A stretch of 64,000 nt of DNA from NCBI GenBank assembly GCA_021399445.1, contig JAJTUQ010000005.1, forward strand, positions 1 to 64,000. Reading direction: 5' to 3'. Below, one piece after another: positions 24,062 through 36,092 of the stretch; the stretch's first letter is position 1, and the number at the start of each line of letters is the position of its first letter. The position numbers and the translations under genes are program-made. The notes under the pieces were generated by a model, which searched no databases, was not told the DNA's origin, and saw nothing but the letters and a program-made list of their open reading frames with translations. The DNA is from Xylogone sp. PMI_703 (Eukaryota; Ascomycota; Leotiomycetes).

Positions 24062-24347
24062 TGACAGAACCTGACGTTATCTCTGGTCACGTGATAAGGG
24101 AACCACGTGATGGACCCGGGGGACCTGGGGAGGTCCAAGGGGTCTAACTGTATTTCATTATCTATATAAACTCAGATCTCAGATAGGAGCCTCGTGCTCA
24201 ACTTACAATACAGATTGTTACCTATACAATTGTAGTTACGATCATATACTATATTGCACTGATCCCCGAGCTCTCCCCAACCCCTTTACGACCTAGTATA
24301 TACCTATACTCTCTATAGGACCTAGGTAGAGACTTAGGTTCGTAACA
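24062..24347 (+). mobile_element. probable solo LTR abutting the VIT/vWA gene
   Basis: The block starts TGACAGAACCTGACG and ends GGTTCGTAACA (TG..CA). It contains a TATATAAA box near 24164 and CACGTG boxes at about 24092-24112, the layout of a small fungal LTR (U3 with TATA, then R-U5). No internal retroelement sequence or clear target duplication is present. Immediately downstream the coding frame of the vWA gene begins mid-domain. Confidence 0.5.
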
Positions 24348-24394
24348 CAGACTCGGTTAACGACTGACTTGGTCCTAACCCTAACAGCTACAAA

Positions 24395-27248
24395 GTCGGG
24401 GGCAAAGAGCTAATTGGTTATGTCAAGCCCAAAAGAGAGGCGAAAAAAGAGTTTGAGAAGGCTATCAAGAATATACAAGCAGCTGCTCTTCTGGAAGAAC
24501 ACATACCCAAGACCTTAGAGGCCGCAATAGGCAATATCCCAGCGAACTCGGAGGTGGAAGTCCATATAACATACGTGAGCGAGCTGCGTATTGCCATGTT
24601 AGACCAGCACGGCGCAGGAGAAGATCAGCATAGCGAAAGAAAGGACCAGCACGCCGTGGAAAAGGAAATAGACGTCGTCATTCCCATTTCTATCGCTCCA
24701 CGGTACGGCTGGACTCAAGGTGAATACACTGACGTGGGATTCGAGATGAACGGCCTCGACATCATCGTTGAGATCAATGATAACGGCACCATATCGAACC
24801 TGAGTTCGCCAACTCACAGCGGCGTCAAATATAAAAATGAACAAGCCAAAACTCTTGTGGTTTCGAGCCACCATGATCTCTCTCCCAGTGGTTCAGAATT
24901 ATCCGAGAATCCGACTCAGCGCATTGCCCGCTACACTAGTTCTTCCCCCATACTTGACAGTGACTTTATTCTTACCATAAAGACATACCCAGAATACATT
25001 CTACGCTCTCGAGCTGTCATCTCGCCTCCCAATGAGCAAGGACACGCTGCCCTGATGGTCAATATCAGGCCGAGCGATATCTTCGAGTACGATTTCAGCC
25101 ACAACAACTTCGACGGCGAAGTCATCATCATCATTGACCGCTCCGATTCCATGGGTTGGGGGTACGGGGCAGGTTCACGCTCTGCGACCAAGATCAAGAC
25201 GCTACGCCGCGCCTTACCCCTAGCCATAGTCAATATGCCCAGTGGCTGCGCATTTAATTTCATTTCCTTTGGGACGGAGACAGAGTTTATGTGGGATAAA
25301 TCGCGGCCATACTCAACAGACAACATCCGTTATGCAAAGGAATACATCAATGCCGAAGTCAAGGCAAATATGGGAACCACGGAGTTGCTCTTTGCGATGA
25401 AACAAGCAGTTGAGTATCGATCCAAAGAACGATCATCCACACAGATAATTATCATCACAGATGGTGAAGTAGATGAAATCAATATTGTGAATTTCCTTCT
25501 AGAGACACGCAAGAAGCACGGGGACAAGATCCGCTTTTTCGCCTTGGGGATTGGGGACAGTGTCTCGCACCTAGTCAACGAGAGTATTGGTGAGTTTGGT
25601 GGTGGGTACGGCGAAGTTATCAATCTTGTAGGCAAGCCGGAGTGGGAAGATCGCTTCAGCCGAATGCTTCGATTCGGTGTCACTCATGGCAGCTGGGATA
25701 TCGACATAAGCCTCGGACCCAGCTTCGAAAGACGAAGCCTGTTGGACCACCGTATTCATGGCGAACCATGGACTCAACAGAACGACGTCACTCCCTATAT
25801 CCAAGCCCCATCTTTCCAGCCTTTCGCCTTCCGCTCCCTTTTCTTCCTCCTCGATATTGGCTCGCAGACTCCTCCTGAGCAAATAACCCTCACCCCCAAG
25901 AATACAGGCTCCAAATATGCCAAATCTCACTCCCTCCATGTGGAAAAGGCATGGACAGACCGCTCTGCCATTGACTGCCTCGCAATCACAGCCCTTCTCA
26001 CTTCCCTAGAGACCGAAATCTCCCAGTTCAAATCATCTCTTCCTCAGAGCAATCTAGCCGTCGAGAATGCGGAGCGCTTGGGACAGATGTACTCTATTGC
26101 CAGCAAGTGGACTAGCTTCATTGCCATAGACGGGGCAGCTGATATGACCGGAGACGAGATCAGCACTGACAAGGCAGATATGCTAGAAATAGATTTCGCG
26201 GTTTTACAGGATTTTCTGAAAGACGATGACGAAATGACTAACTCCCAAGTAACCAGTTCACTTGGCATAGATGACGATGATCAGAAGAATAACTTTTTAA
26301 GACGTACGAAAAGGAGCCTCCTTAATTACTCCGCCACGGAATCAACAGTTACAGATGATCGGACGGAAGACGACAGCTCGGGCGACAGCGACGATGGCCC
26401 CATCCTGAACCATGATCCGACCTCCAACGCCGTGACCTGGGGAGAAGCGGTGGAGGCTCTATCCCAGGATTCAAGCCATATATTTAAATTCTTATCCGAA
26501 TCTTCTTCTAGTGACAATGAAGACAGCTCCATTCGGTCGGCAAAGGAGAGGTTGCACACGCATTTCTGCCCTGGACTCACCACTAAGCTTATAAAGCTAT
26601 TCTCAAAGCCCATAGGTGAGCCGGAGCTCCCGACTGAGGTGGCTGAGCAGTTTGAGGATATGAAAATCTGGGTGGTTGACACTCTGCTCATGATTTACTA
26701 CTTCAAAACGCACATGTCCCAGCAACGTGACCTGTGGGATATGATGGTCCATAATGTAGAGGATGCGGTGATCAAGATGTTGTTGGGTCTACCCTTAAAG
26801 TACCAAAAATTCGATAAGACTATAGTAGTAAAAGCTATAGAGACGCCGGGGGGAGACATATCGTATCCCTGAAACGAAATCGGACTTAGAAGCCTAGGAC
26901 GCGAATTTCCTAGATGCGAAGCAAGTAGAAATCTTCCTCAGCACTGTCGCAAACATGATCTCTTACGCCGCACAGCATGCCCACTATCTTCCTTCTATAG
27001 ATCTCCCATCTGGCAATGAAAGCCAGCCTAAGCCTTTCCCACCCTCTACCCTAGTCAATTTCTGCCCTGCTTGTGGTACTACAGCACAGAGTGCTATGCC
27101 TATGAACGATGAGATCAGAGAAGGGGTTTCGGTCCTCATTTGTCCTTACGAAGATTGCAAAGTCTCAAACAAGAGGTGGTCCACTTGGGACGAACTCTGG
27201 CAACACCAATTCATCGAGGGCCATGTTATCTGTCAGAAAGCAGAGTAG
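24395..27248 (+). pseudogene. VIT/vWA domain protein, 5'-truncated and 3'-disrupted
   Basis: From 24395 the frame reads the second half of a VIT domain (GGKELIGYVKPKREAKKEFE, then PANSEVEVHITYVSEL) without its beginning; LTR-like sequence lies just upstream. Next comes a von Willebrand A domain with a MIDAS-type DxSxS (IIIDRSDSMGWG, about 25132), GTTELLFAM and IIITDGEVDE. A long acidic linker follows. A TGA at 26870 and a frameshift near 26912 separate off the C-terminal part (26913-27248), which has CPACG, CPYEDC and a trailing H..H, a possible zinc-binding tail. The family resembles inter-alpha-trypsin-inhibitor heavy-chain-like fungal proteins of unknown role. The long internal frame suggests recent damage, or expression from an internal start. 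Confidence 0.75.
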
Positions 27249-27771
27249 ATAAGATAGATAATAAGTTTAAATAGATATGAACAGAGTAGTTATTAATATA
27301 TCTCTTATTATTATACTTTAGCTAATATTATAATAACTTCATTATTAATGTTACTTATGATTTACCTTAAATTAACCTTTTAATCAAAAGTAATAAATTT
27401 ATTAATTAAATATAAAATGTTGAAAAAAAAAGTTATTATTTTAATATTATAGACTAACCAGGTTATTTATAAATAATTAAGTAATTATTTAGATCTTAAT
27501 GTTATAATAGTTAAATTATTATTATATGCTTATATGTTACTTAATACATATGTAATTAAGCTAGGCTAGGAAACCCTCTTACCTAGCCATCAAACAACAA
27601 TAAATATTATTCCAATTAGCAGTGAAATTGGTCAGCTCCTAGGCCGTCTACATCACACCACCTTCCGAGCTCCATCTGAAGGAAAACACAGAATCCGTTC
27701 CAAGAATTGTGGACAATATACGAACCGCATCTTATTATGGAGAGCGTCCAAGAGATCGAGTCCTTCCATTA
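27249..27771. other. AT-rich gene-free tract
   Basis: About 27260-27560 is almost pure A/T with many TTAAT/ATTAA runs, resembling RIP-degraded DNA. No ORF or element ends could be recognised. Confidence 0.55.
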
Positions 27772-28322
27772 TTTCCAAACATCCCTGCAGAGATCTGCCT
27801 TAGGATCTAGCAATTTGCAATCTCTATCCCGAGAATCGTGGAAGTAAAATTCGAGAAGGATTAGAGCTATAGAAGCAGGGTTGTACCACCTCTCTTGCAT
27901 TGCGATCAAGAATCTCGGGCAGAATGTCAAAAAGCCTACCTGGAAGACTACGATAGGGTCACGACGGAATAGATTCGATTCGATTGGGACATCTTATATC
28001 TCAAACACCTGGATTTCAGCAAACATGATGATTTTATCAAGCCTGACTTTCGATATAGTAGCGTGCGGCGGTGGAAACCACAAATAGGAGGAGATCAGCA
28101 ATACCAGTGATAAATGGATTAGAAGGCCTCAAAATTTTGAGAAAGTGGAAGTGCTCGCCATCAATTGAGAGGTTCTCATGCAGAATATTGACGATTACGA
28201 ATGTGTTATACGACATTTCTTTCCCAAGTTACAGCTTCTTATTGTTCTGATTGATTATGGCATCATAATTTATGAGGTGTAGCAAATCGAAGGTGACCAA
28301 TTCGAGTATTATGAAGATGACT
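27772..28322 (+). pseudogene. 2EXR-domain protein pseudogene
   Basis: In one frame: FPNIPAEICLRI, stop, QFAISIPRIVEVKFEKD, stop, then VVPPLLHCDQESRAECQKAY, and IRFDWDILYLKHLDF. This is the fungal 2EXR pattern (FP.LP.EIRL.IW followed by PRIVEV and LL.V..ESR.EA). The TAG after LRI sits where the family has Trp, and a later TGA (near 28162) also replaces a Trp position; both are TGG-to-stop changes. The frame shifts near 28133 before KVEVLAIN and FFPKLQLLIVL. 2EXR proteins have no known enzymatic role. Confidence 0.7.
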
Positions 28323-28885
28323 AGAGGGAGAGACAGAAATGAATACCATAAAATGCAAAATCCTGTCTGCTGGAAATGGTCCTACGATTGTGATGTGGCA
28401 ACTGTGTTGGTTATTGTTAGGCCAAAATGGACCTTGTATTACTTGTGACTACGGCTAGAACCGTGCCCCCTTCACTACCGCAATATATTACCTCGGCTCT
28501 GTATCTAAGTAACCTCATATCTTGACAACTGGGACATAGGTCTGTTGTACCACTAAAATGTCCAATCAACAAGGTAAATACGACTCGTCATACGACCAAT
28601 TGAGAAAGGGCGATATTCCTATCCCGGCCCCGAGAAAAATTAGGGACATTGGGGCCTAGTAACAACGCCCAGTGTTGGGAGGTCAGAAAGTTTGAAGTGG
28701 GCTAGGACCGATGGTAACCGCCCATGCAGGACGGCGTATCTAGTATGATTGCATTATTAGGAAAGATGCTCGACCCCGTCCATATCAGATGGGCCGCCTC
28801 TGATGGCTCTTTGCCGAAATCGGGGTTGCTTCTACTTCTATTGTTGGGAATATCTCTCTCTGCCCGATGAATAGACCATGTCAAC
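28323..28885. other. intergenic, promoter of E1-alpha gene
   Basis: No coding signal. The last few hundred bases should hold the promoter and 5' UTR of the gene starting at 28886. Confidence 0.45.
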
Positions 28886-30452
28886 ATGCGGAGGTCTTTA
28901 CACAATTCATGCTTAAGCACTTCGAGGAGGGCGAGAGTGCCCACCCCATCAACGCGACGATCCACGGGGACAGCATTTGTAAGATGGAATACTACAGCGC
29001 CGTTAGGTGCGGCTTCAGCTTTGTAAGGACTTTCATCTCACCAGTTTTTGAAGGCGGAAATTTAATTAAGCATATATGAGCTAGGCCACGATTTCCTGGA
29101 GCAACAAGTAGCCCAATCACAACAACGATGGACTTTATCGGCCCAAAGAGTCTGGCTCCGATCGCGACATTTCGTATCATGAACATGGAAGGCGAGGTTG
29201 AGGACAAGGCTCGGCGTCCACTTGATGTAACAAACGATCAGGTATTAGAGTGGTACAAAAATATGTTGACTGTCAACATTATGGACTCAATCATGTCTGA
29301 GGCACAACGGCAAGGCCGTCTCAGCTTCTATATGGTAAGCCATGCACACGCTCCGGAACTATGTTTTCATCGGGCCGAAGCTGAACTTCCTTCCTCAATC
29401 ACAGGTCTCTGCTGGTGAAGAAGGTATCACAGTAGGCTCAGCTGCAGCACTTGGCCCAGATGATGTCATTACTTGCCAATATCGTGAGACGGGTGTCTTC
29501 AAGCAAAGAGGATTTACGTTGAAAGATTTCATGAGTCAATTGGTTCATAATAAGAATGATCCTGGCAAAGGACGGAATATGCCCGTTCACTACAGTGGAA
29601 GGATGAAAACCGGAGTAGTGAGTTTTGAGTCTAATGTCTTTCCTGTCTCCATAGAGTTAACAGATCATTTCTTCTTACCACTAGCATGCAGTAGCATCCA
29701 CACTGGGAACGCAAATTCCACATGCGGCGGGTGCAGCATATGCGATGAAAATGGAGGACCGCGAGAGCGGCAGAGCTTCACCACGTGTGGCAGCAGCTTA
29801 CTTTGGCGACGGGGCTGCAAGTGAAGGTGATTTCCACGGCGCACTCAACTTTGCCGCAGTTCGAGACTGTCCTGTGATTTTTATATGCAGGAATAATGGA
29901 TTTGCAATTTCTACACCTACCTCGGAACAGTACCGAGGAGATGGGATTGCCAGTCGCGCTATTGGCTACGGCATTGAGGCTCTCAGAGTTGATGGAACAG
30001 ATATCTTCGCTGTATATGAGGCCACGAAAGAGGCTCGGCGGCGGGCTCTCGAAAATGGCGGTCGACCAATCTTGCTTGAGTTTATGAGTTACCGTATTTC
30101 TCATCACAGTACTAGTGACGATAGTTTTGCGTATCGAACAGATGCCGAGGTGAAACCGTGGAAGACGCACCAGAACCCCATCATACGGCTCAGGAAGTGG
30201 CTGGAGAAAAATGATCTGTGGAACGAAACGCTTGATAAAGAGGCTCGGACACAGATCCGTAGAGAAGTGCTCAAAGAGCTGAAAGCTGCAGAAATGGAGA
30301 AGAAGCCACCATTGAGCTCGGTATTTGACGATGTTTATGCAGAGTATTCAGAAGAGCAAGAGAAACAAAGGGAGGAACTAAAAAGGTTGATGATGAAGTA
30401 TCCCGAAGAATATGACGCGAATGAGTATGAGGGAGGTATTAAAGCACTGTAG
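28886..30452 (+). CDS. branched-chain 2-oxoacid dehydrogenase E1-alpha (455 aa)
   Basis: ThDP-dependent decarboxylase subunit of the mitochondrial branched-chain 2-oxoacid dehydrogenase complex. It converts the 2-oxoacids of Val, Leu and Ile to branched acyl groups. Exons 28886-29022, 29085-29334, 29405-29617 and 29685-30452 give 455 residues. Exon 1 is an Arg/Ser-rich, acid-free leader (MRRSLHNSCLSTSRRARVPT), a classic mitochondrial presequence, which decided the start. The ThDP motif is exact: GDG at 241-243, 26 residues, NN at 270-271. HSTSDDSFAYR is the phosphorylation-loop motif; the preceding YRISHH has S where the family usually has G. E1-beta is the next gene, tail to tail. It could be primary valine catabolism or a cluster-borne copy supplying branched starter units. 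Confidence 0.9.
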
Positions 30453-30827
30453 TCCTTCGTAATAGTAGATAGTAATCAGAAAGTAACTCCGATTAATTGA
30501 TTAGGCAGGAAATTTAGTGTCATCAGAGTAGAGATAAGTCTATTTCTTACCATTTCAATAAATTACAATCTACTGTAAAAGTTTTGGTTTTGTTTCTAGT
30601 CCACTACAGTTCTAATATCTAAGTTCAGGTACTGCCAGACAGCCGAGCTATACCACAGAAGAATTACACTTGTGCATAAATACCCGTATATATATAACAT
30701 CTAAGAAAGTAGTAGGCAAAATAGTGTTTCCATTCGGTTCTTAGGTATCAGTAGTGAATTAAAATTATCAGTACTTGGATAATTAACCCAGTTAGTTCAG
30801 GCAGTGAGGCAGGCGTTTACCTGCAGT
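30453..30827. other. convergent intergenic region between E1-alpha and E1-beta
   Basis: 375 bp shared 3' region of the two E1 subunit genes. It is AT-rich and no gene was seen. Confidence 0.5.
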
Positions 30828-32137
30828 TCAATATTCCAGCGATTCATGAATAGCATCATAAATTCCTGCCGTTACCCGGTTAGCAAAGAATAAGAGCAGA
30901 GGCGGAGAAAATGAAACAAGGTGGGCTTACTCGCCACATCCGGAAATATGAATTTCTCCCATGCTAGCCCGGTATGTGTAGTCCATCCTCCTAAACGCTT
31001 TACAGGGGATTTGAGATGCAAAAACGCGCCGTCTTGGATGGTGGCGGCAATTTCGGCCCCAACACCATAATTTACCATGCTCTCATGGACAACAATTGCC
31101 CGTCCAGTCTTAGTTACGCTATCCAGAATCGTTTGTCTGTCCCAGGGATAGATCGTCCGTAAGTCGATAAGCTCAATACTAACTCCCCCTAGTTCTTTCT
31201 CCGTGACCTCAATTGCCGACATGCAATTGTACAAGGGCTTTCCATATGAGATAATGGTTAGGTCAGAGCCTGGCTTGAGAATTTCGGCTTTCCCGAGGGG
31301 GAGGGTGTAAAGCCCCTCTGGAACTTCTTCCACGGCCGCTCGATAGAGGATTTTTGGTTCCATAAAAATCACGGGGTCCTCAGATTCAAGAATTGAGGAC
31401 AGAAGGAGACCTTTGGCTTGTGTTGGCGAGCGTGGCATCACAACCCTGAAACCAGGGATGTGGCAAAAGAGAGACTCTGGAGATTGGGTATGATACCTAT
31501 AAATCAAAAGTTTCAGAATTGGTTCAACTCTAGTCCATGCCAGTCTAAAAAACCCAACTTACAAAGCGCCGTGGCCTACTCCACCACACGGCATCCTAAT
31601 AACCATGCCACCTATATTGGCCCCCGTTTGCCCTTCACGATATCGAAATTTCGACGCTTCATTTACAATCTGATCGAATGCTGGAAACACATAATCGGCG
31701 AATTGGATTTCTACTACTGGCTTTGCACCCTCGGCAGCCATTCCAATGGCTGCTCCCACAATACCTTGTTCAGTAATAGGAGTGTTGAATACTCTGTCCG
31801 GGCCAAACTCATCCTGTAGGTTCATGGTACAGCGGAATACCCCTCCAAACGCCACATCTTCACCAAAGCAAAGAACCTTACTTGATGTACCCAGAGCTAT
31901 TCGCAAGGCAGAGTTAACTGCCTGGTAAAGATTCAGGCGCGTAGAATTTGTATCATGAGGAAGGCCGGGGGTGTCTCCAAACGTGTCCGGGGAGTGGTGC
32001 AGCAGAGGGGTCTTACTGAAGTCAGTCGGAAGGTTCAACCTGCGCTTGGCCGGGGCAGAAGAGAGAGAGGCATGTGTGCGGGGCTTGAATAGTGGCAACA
32101 ATGTCTTCAAGCGTATATACCTAGAGAGATGTGACAT
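30828..32137 (-). CDS. branched-chain 2-oxoacid dehydrogenase E1-beta (392 aa)
   Basis: Partner of E1-alpha in the alpha2beta2 decarboxylase. Exons on minus: 32137-31563, 31496-30931 and 30865-30828. The last intron (GCGA|GTAAGCC, branch GCTAAC, acceptor GGCAG) yields the conserved C-terminus [13 protein letters not shown]; without it the frame ends in unrelated sequence. Landmarks: [64 protein letters not shown] (made by splicing), [11 protein letters not shown] and [15 protein letters not shown]. The N-terminal 60 residues are basic and Ser-rich, suiting mitochondrial import. Length and all blocks are normal, so it appears functional. No E2 or E3 gene is present, so the pair must borrow the core complex encoded elsewhere. 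Confidence 0.9.
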
Positions 32138-33228
32138 TGTTGTGGTCCTGATAGCAGGCAGTCCTAACTCCAGCTGCCAGATACAAACTTCCTTCGCGAG
32201 TTAGAATACGAGAGTCCTACAAGGCGCAAGGATACAATGAATAATGATTAACCACCGCAGGCATGTTATCTAATTCTTTCTTCCTCTGCTTTCACTTGTA
32301 CCCCTCTAATCGTGCTGGAGAACAGCAGCTTATTGAGCTCTCGGCTACAGACGGGATACACATATAGAGGGGCTTACAACTACTTGCCATTTAAGGGAAA
32401 GCTTACTGACAAGAGGGTATGGACAACACCACATATCAGTACTAGGCAATTTCGTCTAGCATTCCGTAACCTGAGGTCCTGCAACGGTCCGGGGCCCGAC
32501 TCTTATTTCCGATCACGTGTGTGCTAAAGATTTCGGGTATGTTCGTTAATTTCTCCGAGTATTTCTAGCAATTGATGCTGTAACTGGTCTAGTTGGCGTT
32601 CAAGGCCCTTTCATACGGATCTGTATCAGTAGTGAAATGCTTAACCTCGGCAAATAGCATACATAAGCCCCGGGTGTATAACATATTATAGCGTTCCTGT
32701 TCTAGCCCGGATTTATAGCTCTGGTATTATTCTCCCTATGAATTAATTGCAGGAAAATGTCTTAGTTAATCCCTTAGGTTAATATCTTTTTCAATCAGAT
32801 TTTCAATTCCGCTCTCTTATGCTGTTTTACAAGTGGCAAAGTATTAGAACACAGACATGGGGTAGTCTAAGCAGCTAGTCCAACTAGAGTTCTCCATTTG
32901 TTCTAAGGCAAATGATATCATTGTAATACTATTCTCTGGCATCTATTATCTCTACGGTTTAATAATATAAGATTATACTTTAGAAGCTATAGGATAAAGC
33001 GTTTAATTAAGCTATGTCAACGTTTCTCTCTTGCTTTACCATACCGTGAAGGTAAAGCCTTTGAGGATTATTTAACAATGATGCTTCTGCCTTTTTCGTC
33101 TGAGAAGATGCAATACTGAATTAATGATGCCGGTAAACCTTTACTTTGCCTAACTAATAGATAATACAATGCGATGGACAGACTACTAGCCCTCACTTCT
33201 ATTAATTTCAAAATTAGTAATAGTAATT
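32138..33228. other. intergenic
   Basis: Upstream of E1-beta and downstream of the MFS gene, mostly AT-rich. No supported ORF, RNA gene or repeat was seen. Confidence 0.5.
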
Positions 33229-35112
33229 TCAATACATGTATCTGAATTTCTCGCTTTTGAAGCCGTTTGTAAGCTCAGCCGTGCTGACATCCTCAGCTCT
33301 CAGTTTGACCCCCTGCTCTTTGTCTTTCTTATGATTAAAATACCTCATGTAGAGATGCATGGATGTGACGAGACAAATGGCAAACCCACCAAAGCCGGCA
33401 GAGATTCCTAGAGCAAGAATATAGTTGGGTGCATCTTGCGGAAGGAAGATATTACTTGAGACAAGACCACTGAGGTTAGCGACCGCCTCAATGAGTGCCG
33501 TCGTAACAGCTCGTTTGCTCTCATCTGGCGTATTGTTATTGTACCAGGTTGCAAGAAGAGGTGATGGTACCGAACAGCCCGCACACAGCAGAAAGCAGGC
33601 GAAGTAGGCAACACCTTTGTTAGTGGCAACATCGATTTTAGCAAGAATGATAAATCCAATCATCGTCAATGTCAAGCCTCCTATAATATGCAGGGCTCTA
33701 TTGCGGAAATGGTCAGATGACCTGGCGAAGCAAATCAACGAGATAGCACCGAAGACGTTAGGGGCAACAGTAAGCAGGTTTGTCTGCACCGTATTGTACC
33801 CAAGCCGCTGAACTATCTGCACCAGGAAGGTGCTAACACTGAATAGAGGCACCCCATTAGAGACTCCAACCATCATGTAGGCGAAGAAGAATTTATCCTC
33901 GAAACAGATCTTAATCGCGTCTCTGAACACAAACTCCGAATCCACTACGGACGAAGAGTCACGCGCCATACGCCGATAAGCGCACTCCTTTTCCTCCGGG
34001 GTTAGGAATTGAGCATGCGCAGCGGAGTGTGGAAGGGTGAGCCTTGCAGTACAATTAGTTATATATTTGTATGAAGAGGGACGATTATACTCACAAGGCA
34101 AGAATGCCAGAAAATATGGTAATAGCTCCTTCGATGAGAAACAAATACTGCCAGCCATGAAGAGAGCCCTTAATCTGAAAGCACTACAATAACAAGTTAG
34201 CATAGAAAGTAAGTGGATAATTGAAATTTCCAACATACGCCATATGCAATCAAACCAGTAAATCCATTAGCAATAGAACTCGCAGCAAAGAATGCACCCA
34301 ATCTCCCAGCGAGTTCCGTTCGCTTATAGAAGAGCGTCATATAGAATATAACTCCCGGATAGAATCCACTACAGAGTTTCAGTGCCGAGCCCCTATGGCT
34401 TCACTTGACAATTTCACTTACGCTTCGAAAACCCCAAGAAACCACCGAGTTGCCATGATCCCGCCCCAATTCTTTGTTGCTGCGCCAAACATCAGGAAAG
34501 AACCGAAACCTTAGTTTTATCAGCATGTTGGCTTCACAAATGGAGGCGCTCTTAACCTACCAAACATAAGTATAGGCAAGATCAATGGAGCGCCGTATTT
34601 TTTGACCAGGATATTTGTAGGCGGGCCGAAGAAGACAACCGGTATATACCAGATCGATAGAAGGATATTGTACTGGTAATTTGGTAAGAACTAGTTGTTT
34701 TATTTCAGGTGGTATGTTAAAGCTTACTTGATTTCCATGCATATTAAGATCCGCTTCAAAATCTAGTATCTAATAAGCAAGTCGACTCTTTTCACCTTAT
34801 TAGAGGTCTAATCAAATGCGTACTGTCAGATTTCGCATTCCCCAGGTTAGACAAGTCCATGGATCTTCTTTCGTTAGAAAATGTGGACAAGTGTCCAGAA
34901 ACGCAATAGACTTACGAGCAGAAATACATAAAGGTTAACAAAGGGAAAATATGAAGATCAAATTTTCGCAGGATTCTCTTTTCGATCTCTTTATCGATGC
35001 CCTCACTTAAATCAGTCACTTCAATAACGCATTGCTTCTCGTTATCAGAACCTGTGTCGGCGAGCCCAGCTGCTCCTTCTACAGGGAGCTTCTTGATCTC
35101 TTCTACCGTCAT
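33229..35112 (-). CDS. MFS transporter, Dal5-like anion:cation symporter family (501 aa)
   Basis: Eight exons on minus: 35112-34916, 34864-34824, 34762-34728, 34672-34561, 34509-34422, 34368-34239, 34183-34095 and 34042-33229. They total 1506 nt in one frame. The product has the fungal allantoate-permease layout: acidic cytosolic N-terminus, RKFDLHIFPLLTFMYFCSSMDLSNLGNAK in TM1, YNILLSIWYIPVVFFGPPTN, a motif-A-like region, TRWFLGVFEAGFYPGVIFY, GWQYLFLIEGAITIFSG, LTPEEKECAYRRM in the central loop, then six more helices and a polar tail. Such plasma-membrane symporters carry small organic anions (ureides, vitamins, dipeptides, nicotinate). It starts divergently from the pyroglutamyl-peptidase-like gene. 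The substrate is unknown. Confidence 0.85.
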
Positions 35113-36092
35113 GGTCGGGATCTTTCTCAAGGGTGGAGTTGCAAGTAAGGGAGTAGAGACGAAGGAAACTTGGTGAAGTAATGCTTTCCATATTATATGG
35201 CCCTTGTTACTTGGACGATCCAGTCTCTATTGGGATACCGATCGTCTTATCGCTTTGGCCGTGAGCTCATGGTACGTTACCAGTTTGCCGTCCCCCACTA
35301 ATGGGAGTGAAATATTGTCTCGAAGATAGGAATGAGATCACTCTATCATTGGCTCGCAAAGCCAATAATGGGGGTGTAAGACTCTACTTATCTCATATAC
35401 TATGAAGCATAAGGATAAGTTACTCTGCATGCTGAGATTCGCTGCTAACTACTGGCCTTTTCGAGTAATTATAGTCAGTTGTCAAACGGCCAACTGTTAC
35501 TCTGATAACATAAATGCCAGAGTGTAAATCGATTTCTCGGGGATGACTATGGTTTCTTTAGATTCGGTTTACTTTATAGTAATCAAGCGGCCCACCGCCA
35601 CCCATGGCGGTTGTGGCTGCAGAAGATAAAGCTTGGCCGACGGGACTACCAGAGGCTACGGTATCTGGGGCTTCTACCTATCCGACTCGACGTTGAACAA
35701 TCACCCATCTTCACAATCGGTGGTGATCCTGAGCAGTCTGATCTGCTTGATTATCAAATAGAGCTTCTCTGGCAACCTTCTAAGAGCTTAGCAGTTTAGA
35801 ATCAATAAATAGTGAAAGGCAGATTTTGAGCTCCAGCAAGTTCGAAGACTCTTCCACTCATGCCTAAATAGACTGTATTATTTCATCAGGAAAAGCTAAC
35901 CAACGGCTAAGTTGTTAGTATTGGCCGGGTAATCCCACTTATCACATCCCACTCATTCAGACAATTCTATAGCTACACAGATACTAGCTAAATAAGCGGG
36001 GAGCGGCTTTTATTTTCGGGCTTCCCTCATAAGCCTCGTAGCCCAGCGTCTTATCCTCAATCGCTGGATACCGATGACTTATCCATTGAACA
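35113..36092. other. divergent promoter region of MFS and PGP-like genes
   Basis: 980 bp between two start codons on opposite strands. The only open frame (35611-35799) has no recognisable motif. A bidirectional promoter is plausible but no paired operator sites were identified. Confidence 0.45.

Noticed and set aside
24346..24386. Telomere-like CCTAACCCTAACA
   Set aside because: Only two units, next to an LTR and inside a genic region; insufficient for an internal telomere repeat.
28886..30452. E1-alpha as a fragmented gene starting at ATG 29128
   Set aside because: Three introns restore one frame, and an upstream exon from 28886 adds a mitochondrial leader in phase; starting at 29128 would lose it.
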